This document shows, piece after piece, positions 9,045 to 16,338 of a stretch of 64,000 nucleotides of DNA. The stretch is from Bin5 sp965232575. Its GTDB lineage: Bacteria > Chloroflexota > Anaerolineae > Caldilineales > Caldilineaceae. The notes beneath the pieces were generated by a model that saw only the letters and a program-made list of their open reading frames with translations, was not told where the DNA came from and made no database searches. Position numbers and translations under genes: made by a program. The stretch's first letter is position 1. Each line of letters starts with the position of its first letter. The stretch is taken from NCBI GenBank assembly GCA_965232575.1, contig CBDDPZ010000009.1, positions 1,302,001 through 1,366,000 of the forward strand, in the 5' to 3' direction.

Positions 9045-9908
9045 ATGACTCTAAAGTTTAGTCTTGCAGACTATGACCGCGCGGCGGACTTCGTGCGCGC
9101 GAGGACCGACCGCCAGGGATTTCGATTATCCGACAGGCGGCCGGTAGGACTGGTGCTCGGCAGCGGGCTGAATCCTCTGGCAGAGGCGATTGAGGGGGCG
9201 GAAGCAGTTCCCTATGAGGAAATCCCGCATTTCTCAACCAGCACTGCGCCTAGGCACGCAGGGCGCCTGATCGTGGGTCAACTTGCCGGTCAAACGGTTG
9301 TGGCGATGCAAGGGCGAGTCCACCTATATGAAGGCTATACGGCCGAGGAAATTACATTTCCAATCCGAGTGATGCGGCGTCTTGGCGTCGGCAAGCTGAT
9401 TCTGACCAACGCGGCCGGTGGGGTAAATCCCAGCTTTCGAGCTGGCGATCTCATGCTGATCGTGGACCACCTGAACTTTGTAGGCATGGCGGGTCACAAT
9501 CCACTGATTGGCCCGAATGTGTCAGCGTTCGGGACGCGTTTCCCGTCAATGACGCACGCTTATCCGCGGTCATTGCGAAAGGCGGCTCTTGAATCAGCGC
9601 AAGAGTTGGGGATCACGCTGCGCCAGGGCGTGTATGCTTTTCTCGCCGGCCCTAACTTTGAGACGCCGGCGGAAGTTCGTTATTTGCGGTTAGTGGGAGC
9701 CGACGCGGTGGGAATGAGCACGGTACCGGAGGCGCTGGTGGCGGTTCATTCAGGAATTGGGGTTCTGGGCATCAGCACAATCACGAATATGGCCATCGAT
9801 CAACTGGACTCGGACAAGGAGACCAGCGAAGAAGAGGTAATGGAAACGGGCCGAATCGTTGTGCCGCAACTGACGGCATTGCTGACAGCGGTCCTGGAAC
9901 GATTATAG
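9045..9908 (+). CDS. Purine nucleoside phosphorylase, type I trimeric (PunA/DeoD-like family 2)
   Basis: 287 residues from ATG 9045, four bases after the preceding stop; an upstream frame start at 8961 overlaps the oxidase and is unlikely. Conserved elements in order: the phosphate-binding loop VLGSGLNPLAE, the His of APRHAGRL, GRVHLYEGY, the strand LILTNAAGGVNPSFRAGDLM, the base-binding GPNFETPAEVRYL, and DAVGMSTVPEALVA with the base-contacting Asn in STITNMA. It catalyses phosphorolysis of inosine and guanosine in purine salvage. Translational coupling with the oxidase looks incidental rather than pathway-linked. Confidence 0.93.
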   Translation: MTLKFSLADYDRAADFVRARTDRQGFRLSDRRPVGLVLGSGLNPLAEAIEGAEAVPYEEIPHFSTSTAPRHAGRLIVGQLAGQTVVAMQGRVHLYEGYTAEEITFPIRVMRRLGVGKLILTNAAGGVNPSFRAGDLMLIVDHLNFVGMAGHNPLIGPNVSAFGTRFPSMTHAYPRSLRKAALESAQELGITLRQGVYAFLAGPNFETPAEVRYLRLVGADAVGMSTVPEALVAVHSGIGVLGISTITNMAIDQLDSDKETSEEEVMETGRIVVPQLTALLTAVLERL

Positions 9909-9927
9909 CCCTGCGAGGCCATAATAG

Positions 9928-9965
9928 AACGGCAGGGACCTCGTGATGCGGGATCCCCTGCCGTT
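9928..9965 (+). terminator. Inverted repeat after PNP, likely transcription end
   Basis: AACGGCAGGG (9928-9937) pairs perfectly with CCCTGCCGTT (9956-9965) around an 18-base loop, 20 bases after the PNP stop. There is no downstream T-run, so intrinsic termination is uncertain. Confidence 0.45.
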
Positions 9966-10004
9966 GCGGTAGAGTAATATAGTGGCGCTTTTTCAGAGCG
10001 GTGG

Positions 10005-10029
10005 GAGAGCCGTACTGACGTCGGCTCTC
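10005..10029 (-). terminator. Hairpin at the 3' end of the GNAT gene
   Basis: GAGAGCCG (10005-10012) and CGGCTCTC (10022-10029) form an 8-bp stem that overlaps the minus-strand stop codon. It separates two convergent genes. No clear U-tract follows. Confidence 0.4.
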
Positions 10030-11059
10030 AATTGGAACTGGATTCCGACTTCTCCTCTTCCGGCGTCGAATCCTGGATTTTCAGATGGGCGTCCTCGGGA
10101 CGCTCCTCTCGCATCACCTTCATGAATTCGATGTGAGCGGGCTGACGCACAAAGCCGAGCCGGTTGTTGATTCCCAGCATCGCCTGGTTGTTGGTCTCAT
10201 TCCAGGTCCGGATTTCGCTGAATCCTTTTTGCAGGGCAAATTCGACGGAGCGAACTTTCAAGGCCATGGCAATGCCGCGCTTGCGATGGGAGCGAGTCAC
10301 TCCGGTTAGTCCGACATAGAGCAATTTGGCATTTGCCTGGCTTGTCCACAGATTGGTCATTCCCACATATTCGCCATTGTCGATGGCGACAAACCAGGCA
10401 TCCGGCACCAGATTTTTCCTTTCCCACACCTTCTGAAACTCCTCAAAGGGCACTTTGGACGGGGGTTCCGGGCTGGGAACGTCGCGGTCGATGAGCCACT
10501 CCAACTCGTATAGCTTTCGATCCCGGTTGGGGTCGGATTCCAGTTCGGCGACCGTCTTGATCTCGATCCCCTGCTCAGCGACCTGTCGAGTGTATCGACT
10601 CCACTCGTCCAGGTCGAGGCTCGCCGGATCCAAACGGGACTCCCAATCCCGCATACATTCGTTGAATCCCAGTTTCATGGCAAACCGAATGCCGTCCTCA
10701 TAGTCTTCGCGCGTGTGGGATAGAAGGCGCAGAGGGTCGAACTGCTGGATCTCCTGGCAGAGGCGCTCCCAGAGAGCAGTGCCGATACCGCGTTTGCGGA
10801 ATTCCGGCAGGACATCTACCCCTACAAACAGCTTTCCAGGATGGTTTATCCACAGGGACTGGCCGTAATTGGCAAATCCGACCGGTCGGCCTTCTATTTC
10901 GGCAAAAAATCGACCTCTTTTTATCAGTTTGGAGCGCTTCTCATCTGACTCCTTCCACTCTTCCACGGTATCGGGATACTCTGGCCAGACGGTGTTCACG
11001 ATCTCGACCGCCTGGTGATAGTCTTCATCGTTTTCTTCGAAAGGTCGAATTGTTATCAA
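10028..11059 (-). CDS. Two-domain GNAT-family N-acetyltransferase
   Basis: 343 residues. The first GNAT domain (about 1-150) has the acetyl-CoA loop in VDVLPEFRKRGIGTALWERL. The second (about 160-320) has VGLTGVTRSHRKRGIAMALKVRSVEFA and the terminal NNQAMLGINNRLGF typical of GNAT folds. The tail is acidic and Ser-rich. The start is TTG 11059, with GGAGTG six bases upstream. Tandem GNAT proteins include mycothiol synthase and antibiotic or peptide acetyltransferases; the substrate cannot be read from sequence. The gene sits behind its own promoter, a short leader ORF and an intrinsic terminator, which suggests inducible expression of the kind used by resistance genes. Confidence 0.85.
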   Translation of the reverse strand: MITIRPFEENDEDYHQAVEIVNTVWPEYPDTVEEWKESDEKRSKLIKRGRFFAEIEGRPVGFANYGQSLWINHPGKLFVGVDVLPEFRKRGIGTALWERLCQEIQQFDPLRLLSHTREDYEDGIRFAMKLGFNECMRDWESRLDPASLDLDEWSRYTRQVAEQGIEIKTVAELESDPNRDRKLYELEWLIDRDVPSPEPPSKVPFEEFQKVWERKNLVPDAWFVAIDNGEYVGMTNLWTSQANAKLLYVGLTGVTRSHRKRGIAMALKVRSVEFALQKGFSEIRTWNETNNQAMLGINNRLGFVRQPAHIEFMKVMREERPEDAHLKIQDSTPEEEKSESSSN

Positions 11060-11062
11060 GGC

Positions 11063-11140
11063 TCACACTCCATTTGAAAGGTTCATCGGGATTCCGGGGA
11101 TTGAAGTCGACGAAATTGTTGATTTGTCACCTCCTTTCAT
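11063..11140 (-). other. Second short leader ORF with internal strong Shine-Dalgarno, in frame with the GNAT gene
   Basis: A 25-codon ORF begins at ATG 11140 and ends at a TGA one codon (GCC) before the GNAT TTG start, in the same frame. Its own first codons contain AAAGGAGGTGA, a near-perfect anti-16S match, with no ATG, GTG or TTG at usual spacing after it. An 8-bp inverted repeat (11103-11110 and 11153-11160) brackets that Shine-Dalgarno sequence. Whether it is translated is unknown. Confidence 0.3.
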
Positions 11141-11170
11141 TAGTTGTGGTCTTCGACTTCTTTAACCAAT

Positions 11171-11210
11171 AAAAAAACCGTGGAGCGGTCGAAACACGCG
11201 TCCACGGTTT
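11171..11210 (-). terminator. Intrinsic terminator inside the GNAT leader (candidate attenuator)
   Basis: On the minus strand AAACCGTGGA (from 11210) pairs with TCCACGGTTT (11184-11175) in a perfect 10-bp stem with a 16-base loop, running into a seven-T tract (11177-11171). It lies between the leader ORF and the GNAT gene, that is, upstream of the gene in its own transcript. Confidence 0.8.
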
Positions 11211-11231
11211 GGGAAGCAGTTCAGCGATGAC

Positions 11232-11303
11232 TCAACGGTCAGGCGCGGATCTCCTCACGAAGGACGCGTAACGGCCACGATCGACAGACATCTTTTTTCG
11301 CAT
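11232..11303 (-). CDS. Putative 23-aa Arg-rich leader peptide upstream of the GNAT gene
   Basis: ATG 11303 to TGA 11232, with AAAGGTG about 8 bases upstream on the minus strand. The peptide begins MRKKMSVDRGRY and has seven Arg in 23 residues. Bases 11262-11269 inside it (minus strand ACGCGTCC, codons 12-14) are perfectly complementary to GGACGCGT at 11203-11196 in the terminator's 5' arm and loop. An alternative antiterminator pairing is therefore possible, as in ribosome-mediated attenuation. The gene is predicted from layout only; no homologue is known to me. Confidence 0.45.
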   Translation of the reverse strand: MRKKMSVDRGRYASFVRRSAPDR

Positions 11304-11367
11304 GGTGTTCGCACCTTTCTGTGTGAGTTTGCGTTCAGTATCGTTATCGTGTCAAGATACGTTCAAC

Positions 11368-11396
11368 AGAGTAGCACGGATCGTCAACTAAGTCAA
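11368..11396 (-). promoter_or_regulatory. Sigma-70-type promoter for the GNAT leader transcript
   Basis: Minus strand: TTGACT (11396-11391), a 17-base spacer, TACTCT (11373-11368). It lies between proS and the leader ORF, so the GNAT gene can be transcribed independently of proS. Confidence 0.55.
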
Positions 11397-11436
11397 GAAT
11401 TCGTGCCGGTTTTTGGGATCTCTGCCATTGCGGGAA

Positions 11437-13221
11437 CTATTGCAGAGGCTCGGTGATTACTTTCGCAAGAACTGCGGTCGTTTCGGCTTTCACGACTGCC
11501 TGAATCTGACTGACTATATCGTCGAGGGGCAGTTCGCGGATTTCATCGCCGTTGCGCAGTTTGAGTTCAGCGACACTATTTTTGACGCCCCTCGCTCCAA
11601 TTGTCAATCGGAGTGGGATGCCCAGAAGATCGGCGTCGTTGAACTTCACGCCGGCCCGCTCATCGCGGTCGTCATACAGGACTTCCACACCGGCTTCCTG
11701 CAGCTGCCTGTAAACGCGCTCTGCCACTTCAGTCACTTCGGGCGTGCGTCGAGTCGCCAAGCTGACCAGATAGAGCTGATGGGGCGCGATCGTGACCGGC
11801 CAGACGATGCCGTTTTCGTCGTTGTTCGTTTCAATTGCGCTTGCGATGAGACGGCCGGAGCCGATACCGTAACAGCCCATAACCATCGGCGCGCTGCCGC
11901 CGTCTTCGTCGAGGAAGGTAGCGTCCATCGCCTGGCTGTATTTCGTGCCCAGCTTAAAGATATTGCCTACTTCCACGCCGCGCACTGCTCGCATGGGGGC
12001 CTGACAGTTCGGGCAAGGATGACCATCGGCGGCTGCAACTAGGTCCACGGTCAGGTCGGGCTGATAGTCCCTCCCGCAGTTGACATTCTTGAGGTGCCAG
12101 CTTTCGCGATTTGCGCCCGCTACCAGATTTGGGCTGTTGGGGATCAGGTCGTCAACGACCAATAGGACCGCGTCTCTGCGGATGCCGACAGGAGAGCCGT
12201 AACCCGGCTCTGCACCGATCGCCTTGATCTCCTCGGGCTGGGCCGGGCGCAGCTGGCGTGCTTTCAGCGCGTTCGTCAACTTCGTTTCGTTCAATTCCAT
12301 ATCGCCGCGAACAACGACAAAGACGAACTGCTCCTTTTCTTCTCCGCCCTCCTCTATGGTTGCAACCAGGAACAGCGCCTTGGCAGTGCGACTCTCGGGG
12401 ACATCGAGGAATTCGGCCAGTGCCGCTATGGTATCGACGCCAGGCGTGGCGACTTCTTCCATTGGAAGCGCCTCTTCATCGGCCTTGACTTCGCCCGCCG
12501 TCTTAACGAATGTGGCGACCTGACGATTTGCCTTGTAACCGCAACCGTCGCAGAGGAGCAGCGTGTCCTCACCAACCTCGGTCAGGGCCATGAATTCGTG
12601 GGCCATGGTCCCGCCCATCATGCCCGTATCGCTTTCGACCGCGATTACATCCAGCCCGGCGCGGCCAAAAATGTTGAAATAGGCCTGGTAGACCAGAGGA
12701 TAGTATGCGTCCAGACTGGCAATATCGGGGTGGAAGGAGTAACCGTCCTTCATCGTGAACTCTCGCACGCGAATCAGGCCGCCGCGGGGCCGGGGCTCGT
12801 CCCGAAATTTCGTTTGAATCTGATAGAGCATGACCGGCAACTGACGATAACTGCTGATCACGCCACCTGCCAGCTCGGTGATTACTTCTTCGTGTGTCAT
12901 AGCCAGGACCAACTCCCGGCCGGCGCGATCGGTAAGGCGGGCCAGGTCGTCGCCGATTTCGTGCCAGCGCCCCGTTCGTTTCCAAAGCGAGGCCGGCTGC
13001 ACGACCGGCATCACGATTTCCTGCCCGTCAATGGCGTCCATTTCCTCGCGCATGATCGCTTCAATCTTCTTTTTGACCCGCAGCCCAAGGGGCAGATATT
13101 CGAAAATTCCGGCCCCTACCTGCCGGACCAGCCCCGCCCGCAGCATGAGTTGATGGCTGCGAACATCGGCGTCCGCAGGGGCTTCGCGCAGTGTCTGGAA
13201 AAACAGTTTCGACATCCGCAT
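11437..13221 (-). CDS. proS: Prolyl-tRNA synthetase, bacterial type
   Basis: 594 residues, the usual length for the bacterial form with the editing (INS) domain. It starts MRMSKLFFQTLREAPADAD and shows class II motifs: motif 1 around LVRQVGAGIFEYLPLG, motif 2 with FRDEPRPRGGLIRVREFTMKD, motif 3 in GSGRLIASAIE. The insertion domain lies between about 225 and 395, and the anticodon-binding domain follows. It charges tRNA-Pro with proline in the cytoplasm. ATG 13221 has AAGGA about 9 bases upstream; ATG 13215 is a close alternative. It lies 150 bases downstream of the CoA-binding protein gene on the same strand. Confidence 0.97.
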   Translation of the reverse strand: MRMSKLFFQTLREAPADADVRSHQLMLRAGLVRQVGAGIFEYLPLGLRVKKKIEAIMREEMDAIDGQEIVMPVVQPASLWKRTGRWHEIGDDLARLTDRAGRELVLAMTHEEVITELAGGVISSYRQLPVMLYQIQTKFRDEPRPRGGLIRVREFTMKDGYSFHPDIASLDAYYPLVYQAYFNIFGRAGLDVIAVESDTGMMGGTMAHEFMALTEVGEDTLLLCDGCGYKANRQVATFVKTAGEVKADEEALPMEEVATPGVDTIAALAEFLDVPESRTAKALFLVATIEEGGEEKEQFVFVVVRGDMELNETKLTNALKARQLRPAQPEEIKAIGAEPGYGSPVGIRRDAVLLVVDDLIPNSPNLVAGANRESWHLKNVNCGRDYQPDLTVDLVAAADGHPCPNCQAPMRAVRGVEVGNIFKLGTKYSQAMDATFLDEDGGSAPMVMGCYGIGSGRLIASAIETNNDENGIVWPVTIAPHQLYLVSLATRRTPEVTEVAERVYRQLQEAGVEVLYDDRDERAGVKFNDADLLGIPLRLTIGARGVKNSVAELKLRNGDEIRELPLDDIVSQIQAVVKAETTAVLAKVITEPLQ

Positions 13222-13343
13222 ATCAGTTTATCCTTGTTCAGTTTGCTGTTTTAGTGGCCTCTTGCCTTGCCATGCCGAAGGTGCGCGTCTATTTCAGAAT
13301 GCACGCTGACATCCGATGGCTTCACGACTACTCAACTGCAATG

Positions 13344-13385
13344 CCTCCACCCGCTATTGCGCGAGATTGCGTCAACGGGTGGAGG
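13344..13385 (-). terminator. 10-bp hairpin overlapping the end of the CoA-binding gene
   Basis: CCTCCACCCG (13344-13353) and CGGGTGGAGG (13376-13385) form a perfect stem around a 22-base loop, spanning the minus-strand stop codon. No T-run follows, so this may be a processing or weak termination site before proS. Confidence 0.4.
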
Positions 13386-13851
13386 TTGTAGGGTCTGGGG
13401 AGGGGACAGGGCGCGAGCGCGTTGCAGACCGGTTGGGTTCGGTCTCCTCTGGGCGAGGCATAAGGGCAAGTTGGACCAGAATGCAGGCTTCGATGACGTC
13501 CAGCCCGCGATCCTGTGCCCACTGAGCAGCGGCGGGGCTTTCGGCGCCCGGTTGGAACCAGATTGCTTGCGCGCCAGCGGCTTTCGCCTGTTCCGCTACG
13601 GCAGGGGCTTCTGGTGGTGGTACGACCATGTTGATGACCGTTGGCAGTTCCGGCAAGTCGGTCAGGTTGCTGTAGGCGGTATCGCCTTCGATCATTTGCT
13701 CGCGCCGATTCACCGGATAGACCCTGTAGCCAGCCTCTTTGAGCTTCAGATAGATGCGATTGCCGTATTTAGCCTTGTTGTTGCTGGCCCCTACAACGGC
13801 CCAAACCGGTTCGTTTACGTATTTTGCGATCAGGGACTTCAGATCCTGCAT
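13372..13851 (-). CDS. CoA-binding domain protein (YccU-like)
   Basis: 159 residues forming one Rossmann-like CoA-binding domain. Landmarks are WAVVGASNNKAKYGNRIYLKL near the N-terminus, YRVYPVNRREQMIEGDTAYSNL, TVINMVVPPPEA, and AIWFQPGAESPAAAQWA with GLDVIEACILVQ. The family resembles the CoA-binding domain of succinyl-CoA synthetase alpha; stand-alone members have no assigned reaction. The C-terminal 20 residues are Arg/Pro-rich and unconserved. A consensus promoter lies about 80 bases upstream. Confidence 0.85.
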   Translation of the reverse strand: MQDLKSLIAKYVNEPVWAVVGASNNKAKYGNRIYLKLKEAGYRVYPVNRREQMIEGDTAYSNLTDLPELPTVINMVVPPPEAPAVAEQAKAAGAQAIWFQPGAESPAAAQWAQDRGLDVIEACILVQLALMPRPEETEPNRSATRSRPVPSPDPTTSTR

Positions 13852-13929
13852 TGTAATGCCCGCCTTGATGTTGGGTAGGAAGCACTACCTGGTTGATGCC
13901 AGGCAAGATGCCACCCTGCTTACAGAAAA

Positions 13930-13959
13930 AGTATACTTTCGTTCGAACTGACGTGTCAA
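13930..13959 (-). promoter_or_regulatory. Leftward sigma-70-type promoter for the CoA-binding gene
   Basis: Minus strand TTGACA (13959-13954), an 18-base spacer, TATACT (13935-13930), pointing to the CoA-binding gene about 80 bases away. Confidence 0.6.
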
Positions 13960-14086
13960 AGTTCAGTCTTGTTGATTCAGGCAGTTGGACTACTGCATAG
14001 CGTGGATGAATCTCTTTGCCTTAACGCGCAGGCCTGCGATTTGGCCACGTCGACGAGGGGAGAGATACGCCCTATAGTTGACTTCG

Positions 14087-14116
14087 TTGCCAAACGTCCT
14101 TTGCCTCTGATATACT
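14087..14116 (+). promoter_or_regulatory. Rightward sigma-70-type promoter for the acyl-CoA ligase
   Basis: TTGCCA (14087-14092), an 18-base spacer, TATACT (14111-14116), leaving a leader of about 110 bases before the ATG at 14233. Confidence 0.5.
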
Positions 14117-14232
14117 TTGTTCACAATCGAGTGGCAGAGTACCTCCACCACGCGGGCAGTTCCTGGCTTTCCATCCACTTGGTCGGTACAGCGCAGGGAT
14201 CAGCGGTCAATAGCAAAGGAGAATCGATTGCA

Positions 14233-15963
14233 ATGTCAGCATATGAACAGAAACCATGGGTAGAGAAGTACGAATCGGGCGTACCGGACTCAATTGAATA
14301 TAACGGCCAACTCACACACGAAATGTTGGATGCCTCGGCCCAGACCTATGCCAACCAGGTAGCGACTCGATTGCTGCTCGCCTACCTGCCATTGGGCATT
14401 ACAGTCCAGGCCAAGCAGACGTATGCGGAACTGAAAGACTCCGCTGATCGCTTTGCCTTTGCTTTGCGACGAATCGGCTTGCAGCAAGGCGATCGCATTG
14501 CCATCATGCTGCCCAATATCCCCCAGCAGGTTATCTCTTTTTTCGGCGCGCTAAAAGCAGGCTGCGTTATTGTCAACACGAACCCGACCTATACGTCCCG
14601 GGAATTAAACCATCTGCTGGAGGACAGCGGCGCGTCTGCGCTCGTAATCCTGAGTGGGTTTTACGAGCGGGTGGCCCAGGCTCGAGAGAATACGGAACTC
14701 AAGCACGTCATTGTAACTGACGTTCCCGATCCGCTGGGCTTTCCCTTCAACAAGCTGGTTGCGAAAAAGGTGAAGGCTTCCGGCATGATGACCGACGTAC
14801 CGGACGGCCCGGGCGTCTGGATGTTTGACAACCTGATTGAGACCAGCGCACCCAACCCGCCCAGCATAGACATTTCCCCTGACGATGTCGTTCTGTTCCA
14901 GTACACGGGCGGCACGACCGGCTCGCCGAAAGCGGCCATGCTGACGCACCGAAGCGTCATGTCCAACGTACAGCAGATCGAAGCCTGGTACCGAGACCTG
15001 GAATACGGCGGGGAGAGAATGCTGGGCGCGATACCGTTTTTCCACGTATACGGGATGACGGTGGCAATGCTTTTCTCCATGTATACGGGGGCCGAACTGA
15101 TTGTAACGCCCGACCCGCGTCAGACCGATCTTGTGCTGGATATTCTGCAACGCGAAAAGGTGACGATGTACCCTGGCATCCCGACGATGTACACGGCGAT
15201 CATCAACCATCCAAAAGTGGATGACGCCGACCTGAGGTCAATCAAGGCTTGCCTTTCAGGCGGTATGTCGTTGCCGATTGAGATTCAGCGGCGTTTCGAA
15301 CAGATCACCGGCGGTAAGTTGGTGGAGGGCTACGGCTTGACCGAAACTTCGCCTGTGGCCTGCGCCAACCCGATCAATGGGATGCGCAAAGAAGGGTCCA
15401 TCGGCTTTCCCGTGCCGAGCACTGAAGTTGCCATCGTTGGCCTCGACCCGAACGAAGAGGGCGAGTTCGAAGTTGTCGCCGCGGGCGAAGAGGGTGAGCT
15501 GATCATCAGGGGCCCTCAAGTAATGAAGGGCTACTGGAAACGCCCCGATGAGACGGCCGAAGCCATCAGTGACGAGGGCTGGTTCCATACCGGTGACATT
15601 GCCCGCATGGATGAAGACGGCTGCTTTTACATTGTGGACCGAAAGAAGGACCTGATCATCGCCAGCGGCTACAATATCGTGCCAAGAGAAGTCGAGGAAG
15701 TTCTCTATATGCACGAGGCTGTGCAGGAGGCAGTGGTGGCAGGCGTGCCGGACGCAATCCGGGGAGAAACGGTCAAGGCCTATATTGTTCTGAAATCAGG
15801 CCAGAAGAGCACACAGGATGAAATCGAAGCCTTCTGCCGGGAACATCTGGCTCCTTACAAGGTGCCGAGACTGGTGGAGTTTCGCGACGAGCTGCCAAAG
15901 AGCCAAGTAGGGAAGATCTTGCGACGTGTGCTTGTTGAAGAGGAAAAACGCAAGATGGCATGA
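14233..15963 (+). CDS. Long-chain fatty acid-CoA ligase (AMP-forming)
   Basis: 576 residues from ATG 14233, which follows AAAGGAG; the open frame runs 88 codons further upstream but across a promoter. ANL-superfamily motifs are all present: the P-loop YTGGTTGSPKAAMLTH, EGYGLTETSPV, the hinge region GWFHTGDIARMDEDGCFYIVDRKKD, and the C-terminal catalytic lysine in LPKSQVGKILRR. It activates fatty acids to acyl-CoA via an acyl-adenylate, feeding beta-oxidation or lipid synthesis. FadD-like by overall layout; chain length preference is not predictable. The tRNA-Leu gene follows 118 bases later. Confidence 0.9.
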   Translation: MSAYEQKPWVEKYESGVPDSIEYNGQLTHEMLDASAQTYANQVATRLLLAYLPLGITVQAKQTYAELKDSADRFAFALRRIGLQQGDRIAIMLPNIPQQVISFFGALKAGCVIVNTNPTYTSRELNHLLEDSGASALVILSGFYERVAQARENTELKHVIVTDVPDPLGFPFNKLVAKKVKASGMMTDVPDGPGVWMFDNLIETSAPNPPSIDISPDDVVLFQYTGGTTGSPKAAMLTHRSVMSNVQQIEAWYRDLEYGGERMLGAIPFFHVYGMTVAMLFSMYTGAELIVTPDPRQTDLVLDILQREKVTMYPGIPTMYTAIINHPKVDDADLRSIKACLSGGMSLPIEIQRRFEQITGGKLVEGYGLTETSPVACANPINGMRKEGSIGFPVPSTEVAIVGLDPNEEGEFEVVAAGEEGELIIRGPQVMKGYWKRPDETAEAISDEGWFHTGDIARMDEDGCFYIVDRKKDLIIASGYNIVPREVEEVLYMHEAVQEAVVAGVPDAIRGETVKAYIVLKSGQKSTQDEIEAFCREHLAPYKVPRLVEFRDELPKSQVGKILRRVLVEEEKRKMA

Positions 15964-16039
15964 GTCGGAAATTCGTCCGGTTTCCTATTTCAGGAACGGC
16001 CAGAAGCGGAAAGTGGAAGGTTTGCGGCGCGCGGCACAT

Positions 16040-16068
16040 TTGACAGTTCAGGCGCCGACTCTTATGAT
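16040..16068 (+). promoter_or_regulatory. Promoter of tRNA-Leu
   Basis: TTGACA (16040-16045), a 17-base spacer, TATGAT (16063-16068), with the tRNA 5' end 14 bases downstream. A near-consensus stable-RNA promoter. Confidence 0.75.
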
Positions 16069-16081
16069 TAGACGTAAGTGC

Positions 16082-16164
<83 letters not shown>

Positions 16165-16172
16165 CCGAAGAT

Positions 16173-16210
16173 GGGATGCGTGGGAAGTTCGTTCACGTAT
16201 CCCTTTTTTT
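16173..16210 (+). terminator. Intrinsic terminator of tRNA-Leu
   Basis: GGGATGCGTG (16173-16182) pairs with CACGTATCCC (16194-16203), one G-U wobble, followed by seven T (16204-16210), ten bases after the tRNA. Confidence 0.85.
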
Positions 16211-16338
16211 GTTTTCCTGAACAGCAGCTCAAGTCGCGAGCTGGCGCTGGGCGAACGATGGTCATGCGCCGGCAGCCATTGCACCTGACTGAGGCGCCTT
16301 TCTCTAACTTTTCGCTCATCCCTGTCAATCAGACCGGT

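Larger units (their letters stand above)
13852..14232. other. Divergent promoter region between the CoA-binding gene and the acyl-CoA ligase gene
   Basis: About 380 bases with one leftward and one rightward sigma-70-like promoter (listed separately). An in-frame extension of the ligase ORF begins at 13969 but is upstream of the rightward promoter and unconserved, so I treat it as noncoding. Confidence 0.55.

Noticed and set aside
13969..14232. N-terminal extension of the acyl-CoA ligase
   Set aside because: Lies across a promoter with a better start and Shine-Dalgarno at 14233, and the extra 88 residues match nothing expected in the family.
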